Position numbers and translations under genes: made by a program. Shown one piece after another: positions 32,117 through 42,690 of a stretch of DNA of 64,000 nt. The notes under the pieces are model-generated. The model ran no database searches. It was not told the origin of the DNA and saw only the letters and a list, made by a program, of their open reading frames with translations. Source of the DNA: Rhizophagus irregularis (Eukaryota; Glomeromycota; Glomeromycetes; Glomerales; Glomeraceae). Positions within the stretch are counted from its first letter, which is position 1. Each line of letters opens with the position of its first letter. The DNA is taken from contig NC_089444.1 in assembly GCF_026210795.1 (NCBI RefSeq), positions 2,656,501 to 2,720,500 on the forward strand. Reading direction: 5' to 3'.

Positions 32117-32800
32117 CTAGAAATCCTCTATTTGTAAAATCCAGCAATCGCATTCATGACTTCTTGTTGGCATAAGACATTCGTCACATAGAGTTATAGC
32201 CAACTCATTTTTTAGCCTATCCAGCTGACTCTCGGTGGTTGGTGCAAGATTTTGGTAGTATTCATTGAATTCATTCTGCTCTTCTTCATTTATGTCTTCA
32301 TCTATATCTTCATCTGTGTCTTCATCCATATCTTCATCTCCTTTTATATGATAGATGCTGAATTCATTTCTATATTCATCATTAGGATTTGTGAATATTC
32401 TTTGTATATTGTAATCTATAATGTTGAATGTTGTAGGTTTCTTTTTTGATAATATTTCTACTAAGTCTAATAATGCATATGCTAATTCTTTATCCTCTGA
32501 GAAGTTCTTAATGATATCTGAAAATCTTTCATATATTGCCATCTCATCTGGTAAAATAGAATATCTTATTCGTGATAAAAGTGATGGATGTATCCATATA
32601 TCATCACCTTCTAACATCTCATCAAATATTTCTACTAGCTCTTCTAATCCAGATACTAACATACTTTCTTTGCTAAATTCGGAATCTAAAGCTTTTAAAT
32701 ATGCTATATCTAAATACCACATTATTTCCTTTACCCATTCTTCTATGTTGAGTTCAAACTGGCCTAGTATACGTCTTAGTAATGGTCTGTATTGTGACAT
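32117..32800 (-). CDS. Acidic protein of unknown function carried by the element
   Basis: 227 codons, ATG at 32800, last gene before the right TIR. The first 140 residues look helical (ELVEIFDEMLEGDDIWIHPS; YALLDLVEILSKKKPTTFNI). Then comes a run of Asp/Glu (about 155-175, GDEDMDEDTDEDIDEDINEE), and the end has a cysteine cluster CDECLMPTRSHECDCW that could bind zinc. I do not recognise the family. A copy of the element's promoter-like motif lies 25 bp upstream, inside the TIR edge. Confidence 0.7.
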   Translation of the reverse strand: MSQYRPLLRRILGQFELNIEEWVKEIMWYLDIAYLKALDSEFSKESMLVSGLEELVEIFDEMLEGDDIWIHPSLLSRIRYSILPDEMAIYERFSDIIKNFSEDKELAYALLDLVEILSKKKPTTFNIIDYNIQRIFTNPNDEYRNEFSIYHIKGDEDMDEDTDEDIDEDINEEEQNEFNEYYQNLAPTTESQLDRLKNELAITLCDECLMPTRSHECDCWILQIEDF

Positions 32801-32824
32801 CTTGTAAGTCTTTTATATGTGAAT

Positions 32825-32847
32825 CTTTTATTCAATTACATTTTTTC
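32825..32847 (-). promoter_or_regulatory. Putative element promoter motif, copy in the right TIR
   Basis: On the minus strand AATGTAATTGAATAAAAG at the inner TIR edge, 25 bp upstream of the ATG at 32800, mirroring 21722-21744. Confidence 0.45.
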
Positions 32848-33262
32848 TCGGTATAAGGGTAATTGCTTGCCTTGCTATTCCGCTCTATTGACTCCATGGC
32901 TGGTTTCCTGGATGGGTTAATATTCCTTACCTTTTTTGGCTCCGTTGGCTTTGAAATCCTATTTCTTGTTCGGTTAATTTTTTCAGATTGTGTGGTGGTA
33001 ATAGAATTGTATGGTGGTAATAAAACTATATGATGGTAACTAGATTATATGAAAAGTGGTAGGTGGATTATATGGTGGTAATTAAAATTATATGATGGTG
33101 GTAACTAGATTATATAAAGTGGTAGTTAAATTATAGTAAAAGTGGTAGGTGGATTATATGATGGTAATTAAGTTATATGATGGTGGTAATTAGATTATAT
33201 AAAGTGGTAGTATTTTAGATTATATGGTGGGGGTGAGTCAGAATTGGGGTTTTCATACTACT
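32825..33262. repeat. Right terminal inverted repeat of the Polinton-like element
   Basis: Reverse complement of 21307-21744, 438 bp. It ends CATACTACT, followed by TATAAC at 33263-33268. Confidence 0.92.
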
Positions 33263-33268
33263 TATAAC

Positions 33269-33443
33269 TGTGTACGATTTGTTCTAGTATTTCTGGGTAT
33301 CCTGAACTCAAGTACATTAAATTCTTCAATAAAATCTTGATATTCTCTAGTTTGCATTCGGGTAATCCATTTATCTTAGTACAGAAAGCCCTCCTTTCTT
33401 CCTTTTTATCTAAACTTAATTCCATCAGAGTAATATAAAGCAT
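33269..33443 (-). pseudogene. Host gene fragment at the insertion site
   Basis: On the minus strand a frame reads MLYITLMELSLDKKEERRAF to LLKNLMYLSSGYPEILEQIV and runs straight into the TATAAC duplication. Continuing across to the left flank (below 21300) the same frame stays open about 20 codons more to TGA. It could be the 3' part of a leucine-rich host gene into which the element inserted. The identity is uncertain. Confidence 0.4.
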
Positions 33444-33489
33444 TTCATATTAAACTCATAATATTGGTTGTCCATAAAAGGCGTCTGCA

Positions 33490-34276
33490 TAGTGCTCCGA
33501 ATGATACGAGTCGACCCGGGTTAATTTGACCCGACTCGACTTTTAAATCAGGTCGGTACTAACGATTTTTAATGACCTATGACTCGCATGACCCGCATGA
33601 CCTGACCCGCCGGGTCGGGTTATAAATTTCCTTGACCCGAGTTTGACCCAGGTTTGACCCGGATCGACCCGGATGTTTTTAATTCTGGCAAAATTATAAT
33701 TTTGGCCAAAATTAAGCCAAGAATTAGTTTTAACAAATATTAACATAGCTTAATCAGAAAAATAAAAAATTAACATTTGGCTTTTGAGAATAATATTTTT
33801 CTGATAGCTTTAGAATTCCAATTTATCTTTGATTTGAATATCTGCTAATTATTTTGCCTAACTCTTTGACTTTTATTATATTAAACCAGGTTCAAAATTC
33901 GTATTTTTAATTTTATTTTAGATAATTTAGTCTAGGAGAAAAATAAGAGCTAGTGTTACATGTTTTGTATAACCATTCATGATACAAATTTCAGGTGGCT
34001 ACTAGTGGTTAATCACTAAGTTGTCTTTTTTTCAAATAAAAGGAAATTAATTTTGTTATTATTAGAAGAAAATCTCACATAATATAAGTTAGTACCCATT
34101 TTACTTAAATGTTCGGGTCTAATCCGGGTTACACGAGTTAAATTATACTTGGTCGAGTCAAGGGTCGGGTTACAAAAATATGAGACCCGAATAAATACGA
34201 GTCTTATATTTTTTTATTCAGATCGGGTCGAATATTTCCTCAAAACCCGACCTGACTTGACCCAGTAGGAGCACTA
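33490..34276. mobile_element. Second hAT-type MITE, 787 bp, GACCCG-rich
   Basis: The tips TAGTGCTCC and GGAGCACTA are perfect complements, with a perfect 8-bp duplication CGTCTGCA at 33482-33489 and 34277-34284. Subterminal zones are full of GACCCG/CGGGTC repeats. The TAGTGCT start is shared with the element at 4534 although the subterminal repeat word differs. No transposase. Confidence 0.85.
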
Positions 34277-34407
34277 CGTCTGCACTAGCACTTTTTTTGT
34301 ACGTTGCATAAAAATTTGTTTGTTTGGTTGATATGGATTACGTCTAGTCACATAAACTCCATTTTCTTCCAATTCACCATATCTTTCTCAGGAATGGTTT
34401 CAGAATA

Positions 34408-34698
34408 CAGTCAACTCTCTATAAATGCACCCCCCTTAGAACCAGGTATAAGAGTGCATTTAAAGAGGGTGTACATTTATAGAATACATATAAATCTATA
34501 TGATATTAATCTAAAATTAAGGTAATACAAAGTTTTTATAAGTAAACTATATAAAATTTTTTTATAAAGGGTGCATTTACAGAATATATATATAAAAAAA
34601 CTGTGCATTTAGCATTAATGCCCAAGTTGGGACTAGATAAAAGGTGCATTTATAGAGGGTGTGCATTTATAGAGAGTGCATTTATAAAGAGTTGACTG
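34408..34698. mobile_element. Pogo-like MITE, 291 bp
   Basis: Left tip CAGTCAACTCTCTATAAATG, right tip complement CAGTCAACTCTTTATAAATG. TA precedes the left tip but TC follows the right one, so one side of the duplication has mutated. GTGCATTTATA words repeat near both ends. It shares the CAGTCAACTC tip with the 20.4 kb element but has a different subterminal word. Confidence 0.72.
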
Positions 34699-34744
34699 TC
34701 TTTACAGAAACCTTGAATTTTTAAACAATACCGAATTGATATAA

Positions 34745-35600
34745 TAATGATGTTAAATAAATATCGTGGCGATATCAATTTGCAAATGATATCATTATGA
34801 TATCGCAATGATATCATTTCAATATTAATTCAATATATTGAAATGATATCGTAAAGATATTTGTTTGAAAAAATATCAGATCGATATCATTTCGATATTG
34901 TTATAACAACAATGAATTTTTTGAAAAATGGGAAGTAAATACGATATTAATATGATATCGTTTCAACATTAATTTAATATCAATATGATATCGTAAAGAT
35001 ATCACTTTATAATTATCTAATCGACATCATAACGATATTGACGAAACATCAAATCGATATCATATCGATATTTCGATATTGTTATAACAATAATGAAAAA
35101 TAGAAAGTAAATACGATATTAATATGATATCGTTCCAACATTAATTCAATATCAATACGATATCGTAAAGATATCACTTTATAATTATCTAATCGACATC
35201 ATAACGATATTGACAAAACATCAAATTGATATCATTTCGATATTGTTATAACAATAATGAAAAATAGAAAGTAAATACGATATTAATATGATATCGTTCC
35301 AACATTAATTCAATATCAATACGATATCGTAAAGATATCACTTTATAATTATCTAATCGACATCATAACGATATTGACGAAACATCAAATTGATATCATT
35401 TCGATATTGTTATAACAATAATGAAAAATAGAAAGTAAATACGATATTAATATGATATCGTTTTGATATAACGAAACGATATCATTTTGATATTGTTATA
35501 ACAATAATGATTTTTTTTTAATAAATGCAATATCAATATAATATTATTTTAATATTAATTCAGTATCAAAATAATATCAAAATGATATTATCTATAAATA
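34745..35600. repeat. GATATC-rich tandem array, 164-bp period
   Basis: A unit containing TAATGAAAAATAGAAAGTAA, TCACTTTATAATTATCTAAT and many GATATC/ATATCG words repeats at 35091, 35255 and 35419 with a spacing of 164 bp. The flanks are degenerate copies. No coding. It is related in word content to the array at 42060. Confidence 0.75.
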
Positions 35601-37304
35601 TTGAATTTACCTTTAAAAATATCAAATCAATCAAATATCGTTAAATTCAATTTTATAATATTTTAATAATTTGTAATCTAATTTAAAAGTTAATTTCAAT
35701 AGATTTAAGTTACCGGTTATTTATTACAATAACAATTTTAATTACAGATAAAGTATACATTAGTTTAAATATTATATAACAGATAAAAAAAAATATCAAT
35801 AAATCTATAATAAACTAATTCAATAAATTAGAATTATGAGTTAAATTGGTGATGTAAGTCAAAACATTATGCCTTAATACTCCAGAATCATAACTCATCA
35901 ACCCAAAGTTGAGGATTAACCGGGTACCTTGCTTTAGATTCAGCGACACTGCCCAAGTTGGATGGGGTGTCACAGGTACGCTTTAAGAAGACTCGCTACG
36001 ACTCTATTGCAAAAAGGATAAGTATATTCGAAAACACCAGACATAAATTCACCTCAGAAGTTTGGCGGGAAACCCCTATAAACAACTGCAGTTTCATCAT
36101 TACCAAAATCATTGAACTTAGGGATACAATGAAAAAGTTCATGAGAATGACGGCTTTAAAAAAAAAAATACAAATATATTCTCAACTTTGACAATGCACC
36201 CTTATTCTTTGGCCTGGAATTCTCATATGACTAAATTATTGTTGTTTGTAATTTGATCCATTGAATCCACTATAAATTGCCAGGCAAAGCGAACTTTTAT
36301 TAGACAACCATAGCTTCATCAACAAACGTTGCAATGTGTTTGGACGAATGACATCCTGTTTAATAAATTTTAAATGGGCAAACGTGGACCTAAAACCCAT
36401 TAGAAGATAGGCTGCAAGAAGTGCAAAGCAACCTACCTAACCCACGAGTGGGTCTAAGGGTTAGGGAATAAATTAACGCCCAAACACACACAAGTTGGTA
36501 TGGAGTTAAAGTCTTACAAACTAAAAATTATTTTTGCCACTTAATTCTCCAATAATCAATGTTATAAAAAAGTTACTTACGACTTAAGCCTATTTAATTA
36601 TATATAAAACGACACTTTGAACAGACAGAGCTCATGATATATGAGAATATCCCATCATGCCTATTTTAACCCTTGATTAAAGGATTTTTGTTGCGTTAAT
36701 TATATAAGCTTTATGCTTAAATAACATAAGCTTACACCTATATAATTCAAGTCCGCCTTTTCCTATAACACACTATGCACGACGGCAAACGGTATAGGAG
36801 GCAGACTCTACTTTCAGAAAGAAAGTTTTTTTTTTTTCAAAAAAAAAAAATGTACAAATAAAATAAATAGCGGTTAAATAAAATGGTGGTTGAATTGACT
36901 TTTTAGGAATTAATAGGTCTTATACGTGATCATTTAATATACGCGATCATTTAATTACGTGATCATTTAATCAGACAATTTTATAAATTTGGTATTATAT
37001 GAACTTGATCAACCAATAATTGTTTAGGTAATGCACGGATGAGTTCTTTATAGGTGGATATTACTCAAAATAGAGCCAAATTAACTTTACACAGTTTATA
37101 CAGATAATTGATTACTTAATGGTAATAACACAACAAGTTAAAGAAATTCAAATATGATTGAATCTCAACAGATATTCAAAACTTTTAAAACTTTTTGTGA
37201 TTTTTCGATTGAAGCTAATTATTATTAAAGTCTATGCCATTAAAAGAATAATAATTAAATAAACTAAAAAGAAATACTCAATAAAACTCAATTTTATTTT
37301 TTTA
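35601..37304. other. Intergenic stretch with a non-AT-rich patch, no assignable gene
   Basis: 35850-36480 is closer to coding composition and holds a 77-codon frame at 35958-36191 (MDGVSQVRFKKTRYDSIAKR start) with no recognisable domain; it may be a gene remnant. The remainder is AT-rich. Confidence 0.4.
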
Positions 37305-38641
37305 TTAAAATTTTATAAAATCATTTATTAATGATTCTTCTTCATCATATAATTTTATAGGAACGCACCTAAATCTATAATTTAATTTTATTAATATATT
37401 ATTATCAAAAGCGTAATGTGCGAAATAAATAAAATAACTTACTTGTTTTAGGGTATTTACTATATCACTTCCACTTCGGGAAGGGATAATTAAATTTTTA
37501 GTCATGGTATCCAACTCCTTTATACCAGATAAGTTTTTACCATCCCAAGAAACGCGGACGGCTTCCTTAACAAACTCAACTAACGTATCAGTTCCTCCAT
37601 TATTTGTTAATTCCAAAATATTGACAGCTGCGAGTTGACGGTTTAAAAGTTTTTGCATCACGTTTTCATCAACGTATTCTTTAATTTCTTTTTGTGAAAG
37701 ATTTCCAGTCGTACCCCTATAATTAATTAATTAATAATTATACAAATAGCACTATTTTGTTGACTATAAAACAATAAAATAAATAAATACCTGCTCTTTC
37801 TTATTTTTTTGTATTCCTCCACTAAATTTAGAATATTTTGGTTGAATTTATTTCGAAAGTCAATTAAAGACTTACGAGTTTTTTCTAAATAGCTTCTGGC
37901 TTCACTAGTATAAATTTTAAACTGAAAAATTTTCACAACCAAATCATCGAGTGCTTCACTACTCGGATTCCTCGCTCGTAAAAATAAGCACTTTACCGAC
38001 TCATCCCAGAGTCGTATTTTATCCTAAAATATTATGAGATACGTTATTTAAAGATTTAGACATAATAAATATTACCATATTGTATTAATACTAACTTCAG
38101 TATTCTTTGAACTAACGACATAAGATGATTCATTCATCTCATTTGCTAATCGTAAAATGTCTGGATTTTTTAGAAGCCAGTTACATATATCTAATTTTGT
38201 ACAAAACTGAAACGGATCCAGAACTGTTTTAGCCGCACCTAACTTGTCGTTATCATTATCATCATCTTCATCTTCTTCATCTTCTTCATCTTCATCTTCA
38301 CTTTTATCCCTTACATCATCTTCTACTATTACTTCTTTTTCTATATAATATATCATTTCAATTATTTCAATTAAAATTAATAGAATAATATCAAAGAGCT
38401 AAAGCCTATATAATTAATATTTACCTAATAATAATTGATTAGTTTCTTCGATATTCATTTCTCTCCTCTTTTTCGATAAAGTCCTTGGATTTTTTTTCGT
38501 TCCTATCATACATATTTTTGGTATTTTACTATTTATTTTCCTTACATATAAGCAAAAAATATAATTATATTTACAAAAAGTTATATAAATACCTGTTTCA
38601 ACTTCTACTTGATTATTATAAACTGCTTTACGTTTAGACAT
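37305..38641 (-). CDS. Multi-exon protein of unknown function, acidic N-terminal part
   Basis: Proposed exons on the minus strand: 38593-38641, 38425-38502, 38096-38340, 37791-38023 and 37305-37716, all GT-AG, summing to 1,017 bases (338 residues). The start is MSKRKAVYNN; exon 3 holds a Glu/Asp run (DEDEEDEEDEDDDND) and then DPFQFCTKLDICNWLLKNPD; exon 4 is charged and helical (WDESVKCLFLRARNPSSEAL; FRNKFNQNILNLVEEYKKIR); exon 5 has LNRQLAAVNILELTNNGGTD. For exon 3 the donor GAA|GTTAGT keeps the frame, whereas the later donor ATG|GTAATA does not. A strong GTAAGT in exon 5 may mark another intron. The composition suggests a family expanded in this fungal lineage; the function is unknown. Confidence 0.65.
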
Positions 38642-39229
38642 AATATAAATATTAGTGAAAAAAAATATAGAAAAATTTGATTAAGAAAAATAAGCGAAAA
38701 AAAAGTAAAATAAATGTTTACCGAATTAAAGTTCTTTATATTAATTTTGAAACCGGACATTCTCATCTTGCGAGATCACACATTCACACAGTACATAATG
38801 TATGTATTCCAATTTTATACTGTAATCATAATTCTAAATTCTAATAACCGAGTTCTCGTGCTCCATCTCCTATTTTTTGATCCAATGTCTCATTTTTGAA
38901 GAATGTTACATAACAATGGAATTTATTATCTATTGTCAAAATATAAAATGACTATCATAAGATAAAAATAAATGTTATGAATTTCTGTTTAAAGAAATGA
39001 ATGATGAAACAATAATGTTAAACTTCCTTTTACGATTAAGCACAGCCTTTTACAGCCACAATTGCTATATTATTCTGACACTGTACGACATATCAACTCG
39101 CATGGTCAAAGAAAAAATCAAAATTTAATGATATCGGTATTATTTATGTTTCACAATTAAACATAAGTAAGGGTTAATATTATAATATTAATATAATTGG
39201 CATGTACAAATGTAGTTAGATTATTATAT
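38642..39229. other. AT-rich intergenic stretch
   Basis: No supported gene. One 61-codon frame at 38714-38899 is probably chance. Confidence 0.5.
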
Positions 39230-39235
39230 CCAGCG

Positions 39236-39497
39236 AATTTAATCGTTTCGAAACTCGTCGAACTCGAGTTGAATTCGAGTTTGAATTTGCGTTGATGAAA
39301 TTGTTAATTTTTGTTAGATTTGACTTGATTAAATATGATTTAATTTTACAATTAGAATAAATAAACTAAATGATTAAAATTGTAAATAAAAAATAGTATA
39401 ATAAATTCATAATATCTAGTGAAATAAATTAGTTCGTGTGAACTCAAATTGAACTCGAGTTGAACTCATATTTGACGCGATTGAATTCGTTCGATAT
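39236..39497. repeat. Possible small inverted-repeat element with GAACTCGAGTT words
   Basis: The left CGAATTTAATCGTTTCGAA and the complement of the right end CGAATTCAATCGCGTCAAA are similar, and AACTCGAGTT occurs near both ends. No clear target duplication. Likely a degenerate MITE. Confidence 0.45.
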
Positions 39498-39758
39498 TTT
39501 AGATAATAACTTATTATTTGTAATTGTCTGATATAAATATATTGCAAGGGCATCTTAATCTTATTGCCTGCATATATTATTTTTAATTTTTAAATAAAAA
39601 AGAAATTTATTTTTGCAGATATCTTAAACATATTACTTGCATATATTATTTTGAATGTTAACTAAAATAAACAGAATTTCAAACTAGAGAAAATATTTAT
39701 AAGGGAAGTATACGTCTTTTTTTTTAAAAAAATAATCATTTCTCAACAAATTTTAAAC

Positions 39759-40352
39759 ATGCCTATAAAATGGACCCGTGCGGCTACTGACCATTTGATA
39801 AGACAAAGAAGGTAAAATAAAATATCTTTCTAGATGTCTTCTTTCTTTTATGTTACTTACATTATTCTTTTATCTAATAATTCAATAAATAACAATAATG
39901 TAAAGACGTGGTAATGAGCGCTACCACGATATGGATGGTAGAAGTAGGGTCTCCTTCTGGGAGACAACCGCAAGACGACTCTAGGACCTACGATTTCGTT
40001 GCTCTGCAAGACAGTGTGAGCAACGATTCCGAAATTTAATTCGGAATTTCAATGTTAGTAAAGCAATAATAAAATAAAGATAATAAAAAAAAATGTATTA
40101 ACTGTGTTGATATTTTTAGGATTTTGTTGAGTGGAGAAATGGAGGAAGTAGAGGTCGCTGGACCAGAACAGGCCAGCGTTACTATCGGTCTTTCAGAAGC
40201 AGATTCTGGGAGCAGCCCGGTAATTATTAGAGATCTTTTAATTAATTCTTATATTTATTTATATTAAATTTATTTTATTTACATTATTAGAAACGCGGCA
40301 TAGTAGGAGACGCCAACGTAACAGGAGGCACCTACGGCGACTTCGAGCTTGA
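39759..40352 (+). pseudogene. Small Myb/SANT-like DNA-binding protein, in-frame TAG
   Basis: Four exons with GT-AG borders: 39759-39811, 39906-40053, 40120-40219 and 40291-40352. The start MPIKWTRAATDHLIRQRR and then RGNERYHDMDGRSRVSFWET fit the first helices of a trihelix/Myb-like domain (Trp near residue 5, Trp in SFWE). A TAG at 39982-39984 interrupts it; the same frame continues CSARQCEQRFRNLIRNFN, the expected third helix with its Cys/Phe core. The tail RTGQRYYRSFRSRFWEQP then turns strongly basic (RRRQRNRRHLRRLR). Similar short proteins are numerous in Rhizophagus. Apart from the single TAG all exons are open, so decay is recent or the TAG is an error or recoded. Confidence 0.6.
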
Positions 40353-40735
40353 GATTTAATTTATATTTTTTTTTATTTTATATTTTTTTTATTTTATATT
40401 TTTTATTTTTATGTTTTATTTTTATGTTTTATTTTTATATATTTTAATTTTATATTTTTTAATTTTATATTTTAATTTTATATTTTTATATTTTAATTTT
40501 ATATTTTTTAATTTTATATTTTTATATTTTTATATATTTTATTTTTAATTTTATAATTTTTATATTTTCCCTTTCCCTTTCGTCTTCTCCCTTCCCTTTC
40601 GTCTTTTTCTTTCCCCTTTTCTTCATTTTTTTCTTTTTCTTTCGTTTCCCCCTTCCCCTTCGTCTTTTTCTTTTCCCTTTCCCTTTCCCTTTCGTTTTCT
40701 CCCTTCCCCCTCCTCCCCTCCGATGCAACAAATTG
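40353..40735. repeat. Low-complexity TTTTATTTTTATA and CCCTTTCGTC tracts
   Basis: 40365-40565 is built of TTTTA words and 40566-40705 is a pyrimidine tract with CCCTTTCGTCTT repeats. The 69-codon Lys/Arg-rich frame on the minus strand is a by-product of this tract. Confidence 0.8.
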
Positions 40736-41083
40736 TGGCTGTGATAAATTATATTACCTAATTTGACGCATAAAATTTTGGTTAAAATTAACCAATAAAA
40801 TCATATGCATGATGTAATAATAAATTAAAATTAACCAATTAAAATCACTTTAATTACATGCATGTGATATCTAAAAATAGCTAAAATTCGCGTTTATTAA
40901 TGAGATTTTTTTTGTTTATTTTCAAAAATACACTTTTCTCTTGTCTTTTATATTAACACTTTACGGTATTTTGTTCGTCTCTTCTTTTCTCTTTTTAAAG
41001 TATACTTTAATTATCTTTTTACAATATTAACAATACTTTGAGACACTTTAGTTTATATATTCAACATAGTAAAACATCCACAT

Positions 41084-41215
41084 ACGAAAAGCAAGAATAA
41101 AAAAAGAATAAAGAAAAGAAAATGTACCCACCACTCACATACGAAAGAAAAGAATAAAAGAAAGGAAAAATGTACCCACTTAACCACATACAAAAGAGAA
41201 AAAAGCCATTTTTTA
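41084..41215. repeat. AAAAGAATAAAA / CACATACGAAA repeat tract (first copy)
   Basis: CACATACGAAA-like words followed by AAGAATAAA runs and GTACCCAC occur twice here and again at 41858-41985. No coding. Confidence 0.6.
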
Positions 41216-41310
41216 AATAAATAGTGGAGCTGTTAAGCAAGGTATGAAAATAGGATATACGCGTATTTTTCATATTTTTTTTACAATATGTTGTGGTTTG
41301 AGTATTTTTT

Positions 41311-41480
41311 TGTTAGACTGTGGTATAAATGTGAATATATTTTTCAACGGCCATGTATCTATTGCTTGTTAAATATATTTGCAATTTCTTTGTTAGACTG
41401 TGGTATTACAATATGAAGTGTGAATATATTTTTCAATGGCCATGTATCTATTGCTTGTTAAATATATTTGCAATTTCTTT
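41311..41480. repeat. Tandem duplication of an 80-90-bp unit
   Basis: TGTTAGACTGTGGTAT...CCATGTATCTATTGCTTG...GCAATTTCTT occurs at 41311-41390 and again from 41391, with a small insertion in the second copy. Confidence 0.8.
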
Positions 41481-41857
41481 TGTAATATTTGCTTTAGCCT
41501 GGAAGAAAATGTTGTAAAATAGGGCTGGATATTTATGGCATTTTCCGCCTTCCAATTACTTTGTCCGGGGGTAGCCTGACAATTTGTCGTTGTCCATCAG
41601 TCGTAGCAACCAGCATTTTTTTACAATATTATGATTTTAAGAAACAAAATACTCTCAAAAAAATTTAAAGAAAGAACTAACTTAAAAATATTATCATTTT
41701 TATTATTCTTTACAAAATCCTGGAATTACCTGCTCTAACTATTATCCCAAGGTTATGTATTAAATTTTAAATATATTTTACAAAGAATACATTTTATTAA
41801 TCATGATTGTTTTTTATATATATATATATATTTTTTAAAATTGAAAATGACGTATCC

Positions 41858-41985
41858 ATCCACTCACATACGAAAAGAAAAGAATAAAAAAGAGAAGAAA
41901 AGAATAAAAAAGAGAAAAAAAAGAATAAAAAAGAGAAGAAAAGAATAAAAAAAAAAGGAAGAAAAGAAACGTACTCCACTCACCC
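41858..41985. repeat. AAAAGAATAAAA purine tract (second copy)
   Basis: Same word pattern as 41084-41215, starting CACTCACATACGAAAAG and ending ACGTACTCCACTCAC. Confidence 0.6.
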
Positions 41986-42059
41986 ATAATAATCCACTAA
42001 TAAAAAATTATTATTATTAATGTATAATAAATAATAAACATATATTACAATAAAAATAT

Positions 42060-42690
42060 TTTTGTGATGTTAATTCAGTGTTGATATAATATCATTACGA
42101 TGTAGTTACGATATTAAATAAATGTAAAACATTTTTTGTAATATTAATTCGATATTAATATAATATTATTATGATGTAGTTACGATATCAAATAAAATTG
42201 TAATATTAATTCAATGTTAATACGACATCACTACGATGTGGCTACGATATCAAACAGATGTAAAATATTTTTGCAATATTAATTCGATGTTAATATGATA
42301 TCACTACGATGTGGTTACGATATCAAATAAAATGTCAAATATTTTGTAATATTAATTCAATGTTAATACGACATCACTACGATGTGGTTACGATATCAAA
42401 CAGATGTAAAATATTTTTGCAATATTAATTCGATGTTAATATGATATCACTACGATGTGGTTACGATATCAAATAAAATGTCAAATATTTTGTAATATTA
42501 ATTCAATGTTAATACAATATCACTACGACATGGTTACGATATCAAATAAAATGTCAAATATTTTGTAATATTAATTCAATGTTAATATGACATCACTACG
42601 ATGTGGTTACGATATCAAATAAATGTCAAATATTTTTGTAATATTAATTCAATGTTAATACGACATCACTACGATGTGGTTACGTGATAA
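42060..42690. repeat. Minisatellite, 73-bp period, GATATC-rich
   Basis: CTACGATGTGG-type words occur at 42231, 42304, 42377, 42450, 42523, 42596 and 42669, an exact 73-bp spacing for seven units, with two degenerate units before. Each unit reads TAATATTAATTCAATGTTAA, then a CACTACGATGTGGTTACGAT block. A GATATC-rich tail continues to 42855. Confidence 0.88.

Larger units (their letters stand above)
21307..33262. mobile_element. Polinton/Maverick-like DNA transposon with a Gag-protease module, 11,956 bp
   Basis: Terminal inverted repeats of 438 bp begin AGTAGTATGAAAACCCC, and a perfect 6-bp duplication TATAAC lies at 21301-21306 and 33263-33268. Cargo in order: F-box-like protein (+), DNA polymerase B (+), integrase (-), Gag-CCHC-aspartic protease (+), F-box protein (-), duplicated TBP-like protein (+), acidic protein (-). 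Polymerase B plus retroviral-type integrase, long TIRs and a 6-bp duplication define Polintons. A capsid gene, FtsK/HerA ATPase and adenovirus-type protease are not recognised. The coding is visibly richer in GC than the flanks. TIR identity over the parts compared suggests a young insertion, yet the polymerase and Gag-protease genes have breaks. Confidence 0.9.

Noticed and set aside
21307-33262. Interpretation of the element as a Gypsy retrotransposon nested in another element
   Set aside because: No reverse transcriptase, RNase H, LTRs or internal target duplication were found; integrase and Gag-protease are on opposite strands and overlap at their starts.
40522-40731. Lys/Arg-rich 69-codon minus-strand frame
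   Set aside because: By-product of a CCCTTTCGTC pyrimidine tract.
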